A stretch of DNA of 64,000 bases from Planococcus sp. 107-1 (GTDB taxonomy: Bacteria > Bacillota > Bacilli > Bacillales_A > Planococcaceae), in assembly GCF_021513255.1 (NCBI RefSeq), contig NZ_CP090977.1, positions 2,914,001 to 2,978,000 on the forward strand, written 5' to 3'. Within the stretch, counting starts at the first letter, position 1; every line of letters begins with the position of its first letter. The notes under the pieces were generated by a model. That model was not told where the DNA came from and ran no database searches. It was given only the letters and a program-made list of their open reading frames with translations. Shown here piece by piece: positions 27,519 through 36,471 of this stretch. The translations under genes were made by a program, and so were the position numbers.

Positions 27519-28223
27519 ATGGCAAAAGTATTAGCAGTCCTCTCCAATGGACATGTGAACGAAGAACATAACTACGTTACAGGATGGTGGGCAGAAGAAT
27601 TATTCGCTCCTGTATTGGAACTGGAAAAAGAAGGCCATATTGTCGGTCTGGCTTCACCAAAAGGCGGAAAACCTGTAGTCGACCCGCTTAGCCTCAGCAA
27701 AGAGTACGATCCCGACGGCAAATACAAAGAACTATACGAACGCGGAATTGCTGATAAAACGACTCCGATTGTTGACGTTCAAGCGAGCGATTATGATGCG
27801 ATCTTCATCGTTGGCGGCCACGGTGCCATGTTTGACCTTGCACACGATGAAAATTTGCAAGCCGTCATCAACATCATCTACGATATGGGCGGCATTGTAT
27901 CCGCTGTGTGCCATGGGCCTGCGCCGCTTGTGTATACAAAGCTAAAAAACGGCAAAGGCATTTTAGAAGGATTGAAAGTGACCGGCTATCCAAACAAAAT
28001 GGAGCCTAAAGAAGTGGACGGATTGCTTCCGTTTAGCCTCGAAGATGAGATGAGAAAAATTGCGGATTATTCAGATGGCTCGGATGAAAAAGAATATGTG
28101 GTTTGGGGAAGCGAACAAATCCTCACAGGGCGCGACCCTCAGTCTTCTCCTTTATTCGGCCGGGAACTTGCCAAGAAGTTGACGAGCCTCGAAGAAAAGG
28201 AAGAAGAGAAGTTCTTTGATTAA
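27519..28223 (+). CDS. DJ-1/PfpI family protein (Hsp31-like)
   Basis: A 234-residue class I glutamine amidotransferase-like protein. The nucleophile elbow is SAVCHGPAPL with Cys131, an acidic residue is supplied by WWAEELFAP (about residue 27), and IFIVGGHGAMFDL is the conserved glycine-rich loop. The length matches Hsp31/HchA-like members, which act as chaperones or glyoxalase III. The final 20 residues are a charged tail. GAGGAGG precedes the ATG, with a sigma-B-like promoter further up. Which activity applies is not decided by sequence. Confidence 0.88.
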   Translation: MAKVLAVLSNGHVNEEHNYVTGWWAEELFAPVLELEKEGHIVGLASPKGGKPVVDPLSLSKEYDPDGKYKELYERGIADKTTPIVDVQASDYDAIFIVGGHGAMFDLAHDENLQAVINIIYDMGGIVSAVCHGPAPLVYTKLKNGKGILEGLKVTGYPNKMEPKEVDGLLPFSLEDEMRKIADYSDGSDEKEYVVWGSEQILTGRDPQSSPLFGRELAKKLTSLEEKEEEKFFD

Positions 28224-28243
28224 AAACCTTTGTTTAGGGTATT
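28219..28243 (+). promoter_or_regulatory. Sigma-B-like promoter of a small membrane protein gene
   Basis: GATTAA, 13 bases, then GGGTAT. The -35 begins inside the stop codon of the DJ-1 gene. The start codon is 37 bases downstream. Confidence 0.62.
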
Positions 28244-28279
28244 GGGTTATTAACGAGATAGACTCGAGGAGGTAATATG

Positions 28280-28489
28280 ATGAGCGAAAAAGATCCTAAA
28301 GAAGAAAAGTACATGAAAGAAAATGAAGAAACGATGCAACGCCCTCCAGCTCAAAAAGAAGGGCTGCAAGAACCTCGAACGACTGGCTATCGTCCGATAC
28401 AAATCGGAATCGTGATTTTTGTCATCATTGTGATAGCTATTATTATTTGGGGAATCAGTTCCAATATGTGGGGACTTTTCAGCAATTAA
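28280..28489 (+). CDS. Small single-pass membrane protein
   Basis: About 69 residues: a hydrophilic N-terminal 40 residues rich in Lys, Glu and Pro, then one helix IQIGIVIFVIIVIAIIIWGI and a short tail. GAGGAGG stands seven bases before the ATG at 28280; an ATG at 28277 is adjacent. It has its own sigma-B-like promoter and a terminator. I do not recognise a family. A stress-linked membrane role is inferred from the promoter only. Confidence 0.72.
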   Translation: MSEKDPKEEKYMKENEETMQRPPAQKEGLQEPRTTGYRPIQIGIVIFVIIVIAIIIWGISSNMWGLFSN

Positions 28490-28529
28490 TCCCTTATATA
28501 GTTGAAGAAAAAAATGTGAATACGCCATG

Positions 28530-28564
28530 AAAAAGCTGCCGAAATGATTTCGGCAGCTTTTTTC
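28530..28564. terminator. Bidirectional terminator
   Basis: AAAAGCTGCCGAAAT / ATTTCGGCAGCTTTT stem with flanking A and T runs, between the small membrane gene and htrA, which converge on it. Confidence 0.9.
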
Positions 28565-28567
28565 TCT

Positions 28568-29764
28568 TTATAGGCTTTCAGTCAATTCAACTTCAAATTC
28601 CTGTATTTCCCCGTCTCTGTAGGCCTTCACTTTTAACGTATCGCCAATTTCGCTTTCGTTGTACAAATGCTGGCGAAGCTCCATGACTGAATTGACAGCT
28701 TCCCCGTCCATTTCAACAATGACATCGTACGCTTCGATTCCCGCTTTCGCCGCACCAGAGCCATCCGCAACAGACTGAACGACGATGCCGCCCTTGACAT
28801 CAGCCGGCAAATTCAGTTCACTTTCCCGGTACTGCTGTGGAATATCAGCTAAGTCCAGTATGCCGACGCCAATTGAAGGACGTTCCACTTCGCCTTTCGA
28901 TTCCAAATCTTCGATGATCGGAATGGCTGAATTGATCGGAATGGCTAAGCCAATTCCTTCGACTGCGTCTTGGGCGATTTTCATCGAGTTGATCCCGATC
29001 AATTGTCCGTGGCTATTGATCAATGCACCGCCGCTGTTTCCTGGGTTGATCGCAGCATCCGTCTGGATGACTTCAGACTGCCAATCTTCTTTTCCGTCTT
29101 GGTTAATATCAATCGGGATCAGCCGCTCAGTTCCGGAAATGACGCCCGTTGTAACCGAACCTGAAAATTGAAGGCCGAGTGGATTACCGATTGCGATAAC
29201 CGGCTCCCCTGCTTTCAGCACAGAAGAATCGCCGAACTCGGCCACTGTCTTAATGCTGTCTCCTGCCACTTTTAATACGGCTAAATCTGTCCAGGCATCT
29301 GTCCCTAATACTTCCGCTTCCAATTCAGTTTCATCTGCCAATGTCACTACAACCTGTTCAGCCCCTTCGACCACGTGGTTGTTTGTCACGATAAATGCAG
29401 ATTCTCCGTCTTTTTTATAAATAACGCCAGAACCCACACCAGCCTCTTTAGCTTCAGCATCTGCAGCCGGCATAAAAGGGTTTAATTGCGCTTTCTGAAG
29501 ATTGGAAACCCCGACTACAGCTCCGGAAGTCTGTTCCACTGTTTCCGTCACGTCAGTTGTAACGATTTGGGAAACATTCTGGACATGCTCAGACGCTTCT
29601 GTAGTTGATGTACCGTTTACAGCTGATTCGGTCGCTTGCTCATTGTCTGTAAAGCCCGGGAGCACTACCCCGACAAGGAGCGCCCCGGCAATCAACCCGC
29701 TAAAACTTGAAGCAAAATAGCCGCTGCGTTTTTTCTTCGGTTCACTTGAATTATAGTATCCCAT
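28568..29764 (-). CDS. HtrA/DegP-type serine protease with PDZ domain
   Basis: A 398-residue membrane-anchored S1C protease. A cytosolic basic start (PKKKRSGYF) precedes a single helix at about residues 18-36. The catalytic triad is His in VTNNHVVEGA, Asp in DAWTDLAVLKV and Ser in NPGNSGGALIN. A C-terminal PDZ domain (GGIVVQSVADGSGAAKAGI) follows. These proteases degrade or refold misfolded exported proteins. GAGGAGG precedes the ATG. It is 13 bases after the PrsA-like gene, so the two form an export quality-control operon. It matches HtrA/HtrB/YyxA; which of these is unclear. Confidence 0.93.
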   Translation of the reverse strand: MGYYNSSEPKKKRSGYFASSFSGLIAGALLVGVVLPGFTDNEQATESAVNGTSTTEASEHVQNVSQIVTTDVTETVEQTSGAVVGVSNLQKAQLNPFMPAADAEAKEAGVGSGVIYKKDGESAFIVTNNHVVEGAEQVVVTLADETELEAEVLGTDAWTDLAVLKVAGDSIKTVAEFGDSSVLKAGEPVIAIGNPLGLQFSGSVTTGVISGTERLIPIDINQDGKEDWQSEVIQTDAAINPGNSGGALINSHGQLIGINSMKIAQDAVEGIGLAIPINSAIPIIEDLESKGEVERPSIGVGILDLADIPQQYRESELNLPADVKGGIVVQSVADGSGAAKAGIEAYDVIVEMDGEAVNSVMELRQHLYNESEIGDTLKVKAYRDGEIQEFEVELTESL

Positions 29765-29777
29765 TAATGATTCCTCC

Positions 29778-30647
29778 TCAGTTTAATGTATTTTCAATTT
29801 CATAGGATTCTTGTTTTTCTGCAATCCATTTTGTATATTCCGCGTTCAGCTTTTGATCGAAAAGCAATTCGTTGATTTGGTCCCTGCTGTCTTCAAGCGT
29901 CGCCTCCGCCGCTTCTTTTTTATCCGTCACTTGAATGATATGGTAACCAAATTCCGTTTCTACCGGATCGCTGATTTCATCGACGTTCATGGCAAAAGCA
30001 GCTTTCTCAAATTCGGCTGCCATTTCGCCAGTCCCGAAGAACCCAAGCTCTCCGCCGTTTTGGGCTGTTGCCGCATCTGTTGAATATTCTTTAGCCAATT
30101 CAGCAAAATCTCCGCCATCCGCTAGTTTAGCCTTTACTTCATCCGCTTCTTCTTTCGTTGCCGTGAGTATATGGCTTGCTTCCACTTGAGCAGGCTGTGC
30201 CAAGCTTTCCTTGTTTTCTTTAAAGTAGCTTTCAATTTCTTCTTCCGTCACTTCGATATCCGGACCAAGCAGCTTTTCGATTTTTACATAGGTTTCCATT
30301 TCGCTTGCTAAATCTTCCATGGTCATTCCGCTCGACTCCACGGCTGCAGCTAATGCTTCTTCCCCGCCGTACGATTTTTCATAGACAGCCATTTCCTGAT
30401 TCAATTCTTCCTGGGTTACTTTTATATTCGCTTTTTCTACTTCTTGCTCCAGAATTTCATCGGTGATCATGGCGTTCAATGCATCGGGTCCCGCCGTTTT
30501 TACCAATTCTTCATAAAGTGCGTCCTTTTCAATTGCTTTGCCGTTTACTGTGGCAACCGCTTCAGAATCTCCCTTGATGAATCCGGCAATTAAAAAAATT
30601 GCTGATGCTGCGATGACGCCGATTGCGATATATACTGCTTGTTTCAT
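29778..30647 (-). CDS. PrsA-like parvulin foldase, without lipobox
   Basis: A 289-residue extracytoplasmic peptidyl-prolyl isomerase. The N-terminal helix AVYIAIGVIAASAIFLIAGF is followed by a SurA-like helical region and a parvulin domain at about residues 145-235 (ASHILTATKEEADEVKAKL, GELGFFGTGEM, TEFGYHIIQVTD). Unlike typical PrsA there is no Cys after the signal helix, so it looks membrane-anchored rather than lipid-modified. ATG at 30647 follows AGAGGG. It precedes htrA in the same operon. Confidence 0.88.
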   Translation of the reverse strand: MKQAVYIAIGVIAASAIFLIAGFIKGDSEAVATVNGKAIEKDALYEELVKTAGPDALNAMITDEILEQEVEKANIKVTQEELNQEMAVYEKSYGGEEALAAAVESSGMTMEDLASEMETYVKIEKLLGPDIEVTEEEIESYFKENKESLAQPAQVEASHILTATKEEADEVKAKLADGGDFAELAKEYSTDAATAQNGGELGFFGTGEMAAEFEKAAFAMNVDEISDPVETEFGYHIIQVTDKKEAAEATLEDSRDQINELLFDQKLNAEYTKWIAEKQESYEIENTLN

Positions 30648-30737
30648 ATTCAGCCCTCTTTCTTTTCCTGTTAACAACACTTTACCAAGCAATTATGAAC
30701 AAACTATGACCGAAGTTTTAACAGAGATGTAAAGTTG

Positions 30738-30782
30738 AAGAGCCCGCGAAGAAAAGGAATGCTTTTCTTCGCGGGCTCTTAC
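30738..30782. terminator. Strong bidirectional terminator
   Basis: An 18-base-pair perfect stem AAGAGCCCGCGAAGAAAA with a seven-base loop. It separates the two-component system from the prsA-htrA operon. Confidence 0.88.
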
Positions 30783-30793
30783 AGAAAACTGGT

Positions 30794-32200
30794 TTATGCT
30801 TTTTTATGGGGAAGCTGAATACTGAACTTTGTCCCTTTTCCTTTTTCGCTTTCCACTTGAATATCTCCGTCATGTAAAGTGACAAGCTGCCTTACGATAG
30901 AAAGGCCCAAGCCGAATTGCCCGCTGCCTCTTGAAAGATCGGATTTATAAAAGCGCCGCCAAATCAAATCGATTTCTGCAACGTCAATGCCAACTCCGTT
31001 GTCTTCCACTTCAATCTCCATAAATTCAGGCGTCCGGATTGACCTTAAAACAATCTGTCCATTTTCGGTGAACTGGATGCTATTCCTGACAATATTCGTC
31101 AAAATCTGGATCAACCGGTCCATATCCCCGTAAATGATTTGGCCTGGTTCCGTTTCCACCACAATTCGATCGTTCTTTTCGGCAGCTTGCAGCTCAAGCT
31201 GTTCCTGAATAATTTCCAGCAGCTCTTCCGCTTCGATCTCCTCTTTTTCCAATTCAACTTGATTGGAACGGATTTTTTCATAATCCAAGTTTTCATTGAC
31301 GAGGCGCATAAGGCGTTTTGTCTCATCGCTGACAAGTCGAATTCCTTTTTCCCGCTGGTCTTCCTCAATCATATTATTGCGAAGCCCTTCTATAACCCCT
31401 GCTATTGTCGTTAAAGGCGTGCGCATTTCATGCGAAACATCTGCCATAAACTGGCGCCGCCGGTTTTCAAGCCGATCGATTTCCTCGCTGGACTGCCGGA
31501 GCTTTTGGGCCATTTGATTGAAGTCTTCCGCTAAATCACCGAATTCATCAAAATTGGATTCAGGCAAGTTTACATCGTAATGCCCTTCACTGATCATCGC
31601 TGTCGCTTTTTGCATCCGCTGAAGTCGGCTGACATGCATTTTAGACAACAATAAGCTCAAAAGCAATGCAATCGCTAAAGCGATCAGGATGGTGGTCAAA
31701 AGGGATTTATTGAGTTCTGAGATCATTTCGCTTGTGCCGCTGATCGGTGAAGCAAGAAGCACTCCCCCTACTAACTGCCCGCTATCGACATATGGCAATG
31801 CGACAAACGTGACGGTGCTTTCAAAGCGCTCAACATCCCGTTTAACCACAAGCGTTTCGCCTTGTTCAATCACATTCCACTCATCCCTTGTCAGTTCAAC
31901 TGTCGGAAAAGCGCCGGAAACCGGGTAGAGAATCCGGCTTTGCTGATCAAAGACGATGAAGTCGATATTCTGCGACCGGAGAATCGGAACAAAAGATTGA
32001 ATGCCCGTTCCTGGCCGCGATTGATCAAGCGCCTGGAGAATTTGCTGCCCGTAGCTTTCCAGTTCTTCAGCTTTGTCCTGATAGGCAAAGTCTTCGACAT
32101 AACGGACAAATAACAGGCTTAAAATCAAAAATGCGATGAGCAGAATACTCAGGTGGCTGGCAATTAGCTGATAAAAGTACTTAATCCGCAAATTCTTCAA
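30794..32200 (-). CDS. Sensor histidine kinase
   Basis: About 468 residues: helix at residues 10-32, an extracytoplasmic sensor of about 120 residues, a second helix near 170-190, HAMP domain, then HisKA with the phospho-accepting His in DVSHEMRTPLTTIAG and HATPase with NIVRNSIQFT, VEDNGVGID and GSGQFGLGLSIV. The start is uncertain: TTG codons at 32200 and 32191 overlap the response-regulator gene, and a GGAG lies upstream of 32200. It forms a two-component system with the overlapping regulator. Adjacent prsA and htrA suggest a signal related to envelope or secretion stress, which is inference. Confidence 0.92.
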   Translation of the reverse strand: MKNLRIKYFYQLIASHLSILLIAFLILSLLFVRYVEDFAYQDKAEELESYGQQILQALDQSRPGTGIQSFVPILRSQNIDFIVFDQQSRILYPVSGAFPTVELTRDEWNVIEQGETLVVKRDVERFESTVTFVALPYVDSGQLVGGVLLASPISGTSEMISELNKSLLTTILIALAIALLLSLLLSKMHVSRLQRMQKATAMISEGHYDVNLPESNFDEFGDLAEDFNQMAQKLRQSSEEIDRLENRRRQFMADVSHEMRTPLTTIAGVIEGLRNNMIEEDQREKGIRLVSDETKRLMRLVNENLDYEKIRSNQVELEKEEIEAEELLEIIQEQLELQAAEKNDRIVVETEPGQIIYGDMDRLIQILTNIVRNSIQFTENGQIVLRSIRTPEFMEIEVEDNGVGIDVAEIDLIWRRFYKSDLSRGSGQFGLGLSIVRQLVTLHDGDIQVESEKGKGTKFSIQLPHKKA

Positions 32201-32864
32201 ATTTATAGCCAACTCCCCAAACCGTATGGAAAAGCCCTTCTCCACCCGCTATTTTTTTACGGAGCCTTTTAATGTGGACATCCACGGTCCGTTCATCTCC
32301 GTAATATTGATACCCCCATACTTGTTCAAGCAATTGCTCCCTGCTGAACACTTGCTTTGGATGCTGAAGGAAAAATACCAATAGGTCGAATTCCTTCGGC
32401 GTAAGGCTTTGGACTGCTTCGCCATCTTTCAGCACAGCTCTCGTCTCCTGATTCACTTGAAAATGCCGGGTTTTAATCACATTCACATGAACCTGTTCAT
32501 TTTTCAGTGAACGCCTTGTCACCGCTTTGATGCGCGCCATTAAAGTTAATGGACTGAACGGCTTCGTCACATAGTCATCCGCCCCCATTTCAAACCCGAT
32601 CACTTGATCCGATTCGCTGTCTTTCGCTGTCAGCATAATGATTGGCACCGCATCGCCCTGTTCCCGAATTTTGCGGCAAAGGGTAATGCCGTCCATTCCC
32701 GGAAGCATCCAGTCGAGGATGAGCAAGTCATAATTGTTTTCGGTATACATCCGGTATCCTTCCAACCCGTCTGAAGCAAAACTGCCTTCTATTCCTTCTT
32801 TTGAGAAAAACAAATCCAGCATCGAACTGACGCTCGGGTTATCTTCCACCACCAAAATTTTCAT
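32181..32864 (-). CDS. OmpR-family response regulator
   Basis: A 227-residue regulator. The receiver domain has Asp7-8 in VVEDN, the phosphorylation site Asp51 in LLILDWMLPGMDG and Lys in DYVTKPFSP. The C-terminal winged helix ends with DERTVDVHIKRLRKKI and WGVGYKFEEF. The gene overlaps the kinase gene by about 20 bases, showing coupled expression. Target genes are unknown; the prsA-htrA operon just beyond the kinase is a plausible one. Confidence 0.95.
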   Translation of the reverse strand: MKILVVEDNPSVSSMLDLFFSKEGIEGSFASDGLEGYRMYTENNYDLLILDWMLPGMDGITLCRKIREQGDAVPIIMLTAKDSESDQVIGFEMGADDYVTKPFSPLTLMARIKAVTRRSLKNEQVHVNVIKTRHFQVNQETRAVLKDGEAVQSLTPKEFDLLVFFLQHPKQVFSREQLLEQVWGYQYYGDERTVDVHIKRLRKKIAGGEGLFHTVWGVGYKFEEFAD

Positions 32865-32943
32865 ATCTTACCTCCGCAGCCTGTTTTTATAAAAGTAAAT
32901 CACATTCAGAAAAGGCGCAAGTGAAACGGAACCTGCACAAATG

Positions 32944-32970
32944 AAAAACCGCTTCAAGGAGAAGCGGTTT
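32944..32970 (-). terminator. Terminator of the GTPase gene
   Basis: AAACCGCTTC / GAAGCGGTTT stem with a five-base loop and T-rich tail on the minus strand, seven bases after the stop. Confidence 0.85.
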
Positions 32971-32976
32971 AAACCA

Positions 32977-33990
32977 TTAAGCATTTTTTTCGCGTTTCTT
33001 GTATTTCTGGAACAAATCGCCGATCATGTCGTAGTCGATGGCAATATTATTTTCATAGGCATACTTCACACCGTAGCCGAGTGCAAGCGTCATAGCAGAT
33101 GCAACAGTTCCGCCAATAACGGAACCCGCACCCGGAATGAATTTCAGCGCTTGCCGATAAATTGTATGTCCGATTGTTTGAGTGGCGGTGATGACAATCA
33201 TGTCTTTTGCCGCTTTTTTCGTCAATGGCTTATCATAGAGCTTCGATAACTTGATGATCATCCCTACTTGTAAGGAGGTCAACGGAATGACATCGGATCC
33301 TGGAATCGGAGAAGCACCAATTACGCCTGCCGAAACGCCTGAACCGATAATCCAGCGGTTCGCTGCGGCTGATTTTTCTTTCATGCTTTTGGCGAAGAGC
33401 AGGTCTTTACCCTTCTTTTCGAGCAAAAAAAGAATTTCCTTCTTCAAGGTTTCCAAGTTTTCTCCGGTCTTTGAAGAAATCGGAATGACTTTATATTTAT
33501 TGTTCGTATGGTTTTTAACAAATTGGACGATTGACGGAATGTTCTCCGCCGCATCAATTTTGTTCAAAACAATTAGTATGTCTTTGTTATGCTTTTCGAT
33601 GCCCATAAATTTTTCTTTCTCGCTGTCCGAGAAAACCGTGCCTGCCGCGTTTAAAAAGAACAGTACAACATCGGATTTTTGGACAAACTCAAGCGTTTTC
33701 TTCGGATTTTCATCGTTCGGATCATTAAGTCCAGGGGTATCCATGAACTTGATATTCTCCAGTCCGCGAATATTATAAGGATCGACGCTCACCGTTTCGC
33801 CTGGCATCGGATTCGTGCTCGCGATATCTTCACCGATTATTTTATTGACCGTAGAAGATTTTCCGGCGTTGACTTCCCCAATCAGCGAAATGAGCAATTC
33901 CTGATCCAATAAGTCATTCACTTTTTTCATTTCATTTTCAAACATTTGGTCCATCATGCGGTTTACTTCTTCTTCAAATTCTCTGACCAC
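32977..33990 (-). CDS. GTPase with C-terminal membrane-associated DUF697-like domain
   Basis: A 337-residue Era/dynamin-related GTPase. G1 is GEVNAGKSS (about residue 37), G3 is DTPG, G4 is NKIDA and G5 is ISSKTG. The C-terminal 120 residues hold hydrophobic stretches (GVSAGVIGASPIPGSDVIPL, AGSVIGGTVASAMTLALGYG) of the DUF697 type, which associate with membranes. GTG at 33990 follows AAGGGGG. The family is linked to membrane stress or remodelling but the exact role is not known. It is a single-gene unit. Confidence 0.85.
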   Translation of the reverse strand: MVREFEEEVNRMMDQMFENEMKKVNDLLDQELLISLIGEVNAGKSSTVNKIIGEDIASTNPMPGETVSVDPYNIRGLENIKFMDTPGLNDPNDENPKKTLEFVQKSDVVLFFLNAAGTVFSDSEKEKFMGIEKHNKDILIVLNKIDAAENIPSIVQFVKNHTNNKYKVIPISSKTGENLETLKKEILFLLEKKGKDLLFAKSMKEKSAAANRWIIGSGVSAGVIGASPIPGSDVIPLTSLQVGMIIKLSKLYDKPLTKKAAKDMIVITATQTIGHTIYRQALKFIPGAGSVIGGTVASAMTLALGYGVKYAYENNIAIDYDMIGDLFQKYKKREKNA

Positions 33991-34057
33991 TGTCCAGTCC
34001 CCCTTTTCCCATGTTTACTCCATATTATAAACAATTCACTCTTTGCCGCCTACTCAT

Positions 34058-35878
34058 TTACTTTTCGATATACGGGTTCAATAAACTGTCGCTGTATTTC
34101 AAGATTTCCAAGGCATTTTTCTTATGTTTTTTGGTGGCGCTGTTTTTCGCACGTTCGTCCATCGTCTTCATATCGTACATTATATCAGGAAGCCTTGCTC
34201 CGGCCGCTTTATACAATTGCTCAGACTGAATAAATGATCCGCCGGGCATATAATAGCGCATCCCTAAAAGGTTTTTCTTATATTCGAAAAGGTTATGGCC
34301 GATCAGCGGGGTATCAGCATCAACTCCAAGCAGCGCTAAAATCGTTGGCATAATATCCACTTGGCCGCCTAAACGTGTCATTTGATGCCCTTCAAATAAA
34401 TTGCCTCCAGCCATTACGAGGGGAATCGTAAAACGGTCTTTCATCGTATAAGGATGGCCGATAAATTCTTCAAGCAGCAATTCATCTTCTTCTGTTACAG
34501 GAGACCCGTGCAGCCCTGAATGGTCACCAAATACAACAATCAGCGATTCGTCATAAAGTCCGGATTTCTTTAAATCGCTGATAAAATTGCCAATCTGTTC
34601 ATCAGCATAGCGAATCGATTGTAAATAATTCCCTGTATACGTATCGATATAAGCATCGGGTAAATCCAAATAGTTCATCTCTTCAGGCAATACGAACGGT
34701 GTGTGGCTCGTCAAAGTGACGATATTCGAATAGAATCGCTCATTCTTTTTTAATTGCCCGGGCAATTTTTCTAATACAAAATCAAATAGCACTTCGTCCG
34801 AAGGGCCGTATCCTACTTCTTCCGTATCGGGAATTTCTTCGCTTGAATACACTTCTTCGTATCCGAGCACCGGATAGAGAACATTCCGATTCCAGAAGCC
34901 CAGATCGTCCGCGTGGTAAGTTGCTGAGCCATACCCCTCATCTCTCAGTATTCTGGAAAGCGACACGGCCTCTTTTCCATTTAAGCTATTAACGGTCGGA
35001 ACCATGCCCTCTGCGTAAAGCCCCGTATTCGCAATCCATTCGGCGTCAGATGTAGTCCCCGCTCCGATTTGCTGAAAAACATTCGAGAAATAAGCGCTTT
35101 CGGTGATCAATCCGTTTAAATTCGGCGTGATTTCCTGTCCATCCAAAGTTCGGCCGATCGTGAAATTTTGCAAAGATTCCACTTGAATCATGAACAGATG
35201 CCGGCCTTCTGCTAACCCAAACGTTTCGTGAGCGTTGACTGGGACGTATTCATTCCCTTTCAGCTCTTCTAATTCTTTTGCGCTCAACTCGGTAGAAGAA
35301 GCATGAGCTGTCTCATTTGCCCGTTGGTACATTTGAACGAGCTGGGATTGGATATAGCCGTTTTCTTTTGCGAAAAAAGAAACGTCGATAATGGGCTGCT
35401 TAAATGCATATGCTGTGCTGATCAGGCATATTGCTGCAATCCCGATAGTTGAATATTTCATCAGCGCATCTCTTTTTGGCGCTTCCCACCGTTTCGCCAG
35501 CATGAAGACGATCACTAAATCAAGGAAGAATAAAAAGTCGTAAGGATTGGCTAATAAGGCAATGGTATGCCCGACAGAAGCCGATTGAGTGGTCTGCTGC
35601 AGATCATAATAGGATGGAATCGTAGAATAATAGCGAATGTAAAGAGTCACCGCAAAAAAGATGGCGGAAACAATAAAATTATAAATTCCAACAGCCAACC
35701 AAACCCGTTTTTTCACAATCAAAAGCAAAAGGGCTAATGCAAATGCCCACATTGGAAATTCCACGAAAATGATGTGGACAACAGAGCGTGTGTCAAAAAT
35801 CAGTACACGAAAAGCGATTACTTTCAGCAATAGCAAAGCAAATATCAAGATATAGGAAAAATTACGGGGTTTCGTCAT
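34058..35878 (-). CDS. LTA synthase family sulfatase-fold protein
   Basis: A 606-residue protein with five N-terminal membrane helices (to about residue 150) and an extracellular sulfatase-like domain. LFMIQVESLQNF contains the metal-binding Glu, GAGTTSDAEW carries the catalytic Thr, and VVFGDHSGLHG holds metal ligands. These enzymes polymerise glycerophosphate from phosphatidylglycerol onto a glycolipid anchor, or prime that reaction. AAAGGAGGTGA precedes the ATG. Whether it is the main LTA synthase or a paralogue such as YqgS or YfnI type is not clear. Confidence 0.92.
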   Translation of the reverse strand: MTKPRNFSYILIFALLLLKVIAFRVLIFDTRSVVHIIFVEFPMWAFALALLLLIVKKRVWLAVGIYNFIVSAIFFAVTLYIRYYSTIPSYYDLQQTTQSASVGHTIALLANPYDFLFFLDLVIVFMLAKRWEAPKRDALMKYSTIGIAAICLISTAYAFKQPIIDVSFFAKENGYIQSQLVQMYQRANETAHASSTELSAKELEELKGNEYVPVNAHETFGLAEGRHLFMIQVESLQNFTIGRTLDGQEITPNLNGLITESAYFSNVFQQIGAGTTSDAEWIANTGLYAEGMVPTVNSLNGKEAVSLSRILRDEGYGSATYHADDLGFWNRNVLYPVLGYEEVYSSEEIPDTEEVGYGPSDEVLFDFVLEKLPGQLKKNERFYSNIVTLTSHTPFVLPEEMNYLDLPDAYIDTYTGNYLQSIRYADEQIGNFISDLKKSGLYDESLIVVFGDHSGLHGSPVTEEDELLLEEFIGHPYTMKDRFTIPLVMAGGNLFEGHQMTRLGGQVDIMPTILALLGVDADTPLIGHNLFEYKKNLLGMRYYMPGGSFIQSEQLYKAAGARLPDIMYDMKTMDERAKNSATKKHKKNALEILKYSDSLLNPYIEK

Positions 35879-35935
35879 TCAAATCACCTCCTTTTACTTA
35901 ACGAATGAATGCCTTAAATGTTTCATTTTAATTAT

Positions 35936-36460
35936 TCAACTCCATATGCGCTTGATGCTGCCTGCTTCCCTATTAACTTCATAGACATCCGGGTTAGATA
36001 GTTGCTGCCATTCTTTGTACCCATAGCTTTCATCCATATTTTTTAACAATAAGCCGATTAAATTTCCATGAGAAACAAGAATGGCACGATCTGGCGCATT
36101 CGCCATCACTTCCAGCCCTCTTGCCATGGCTTCGTTTCCAGATTCTCCGCCCATGAGCTTCAGATCCAAATTGCCAAATGATTCTTCCAGACGTTCCATC
36201 CAGTCGGGTAAATTCTCAGTGCTGAGCACCCTCTCTGAAAGCCGGCTGTCAATTTCAATTTGAATCCCCAGGGTGTCAGCAGTCGGTTCAATCGATTGAA
36301 TGGCCCGCGTGAAAGGGCTCGAAATGATATGCGAAACCTTCTTTCCCTTAAAAAAACCGGCCAATTCTCGTGCTTGCTCTTCACCTTCTCCTGTTAACGA
36401 GGCTTCAGGCGCCTGCCCTGTCGCCTGGCAATGCCTAACTAGATATATCACTTTTCCCAT
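35936..36460 (-). CDS. Histidine phosphatase family protein
   Basis: A 174-residue phosphoglycerate mutase-like protein. The nucleophile His is in YLVRHCQATG (about residue 9), SSPFTRAIQS gives the second Arg, and ILVSHGNLIGLLL supplies the second His. ATG at 36460 follows AGGGGTG. The family removes phosphate from small metabolites; the substrate is unknown. It lies 11 bases downstream of the yetF-like gene and may share its transcript. Confidence 0.9.
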   Translation of the reverse strand: MGKVIYLVRHCQATGQAPEASLTGEGEEQARELAGFFKGKKVSHIISSPFTRAIQSIEPTADTLGIQIEIDSRLSERVLSTENLPDWMERLEESFGNLDLKLMGGESGNEAMARGLEVMANAPDRAILVSHGNLIGLLLKNMDESYGYKEWQQLSNPDVYEVNREAGSIKRIWS

Positions 36461-36471
36461 TTCCCACACCC

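Noticed and set aside
30794-32864. Naming the two-component system CssRS because of adjacent htrA
   Set aside because: CssRS lies beside htrB in Bacillus, but the receiver and linker sequence here do not look specifically like CssR, so only the context suggests it.
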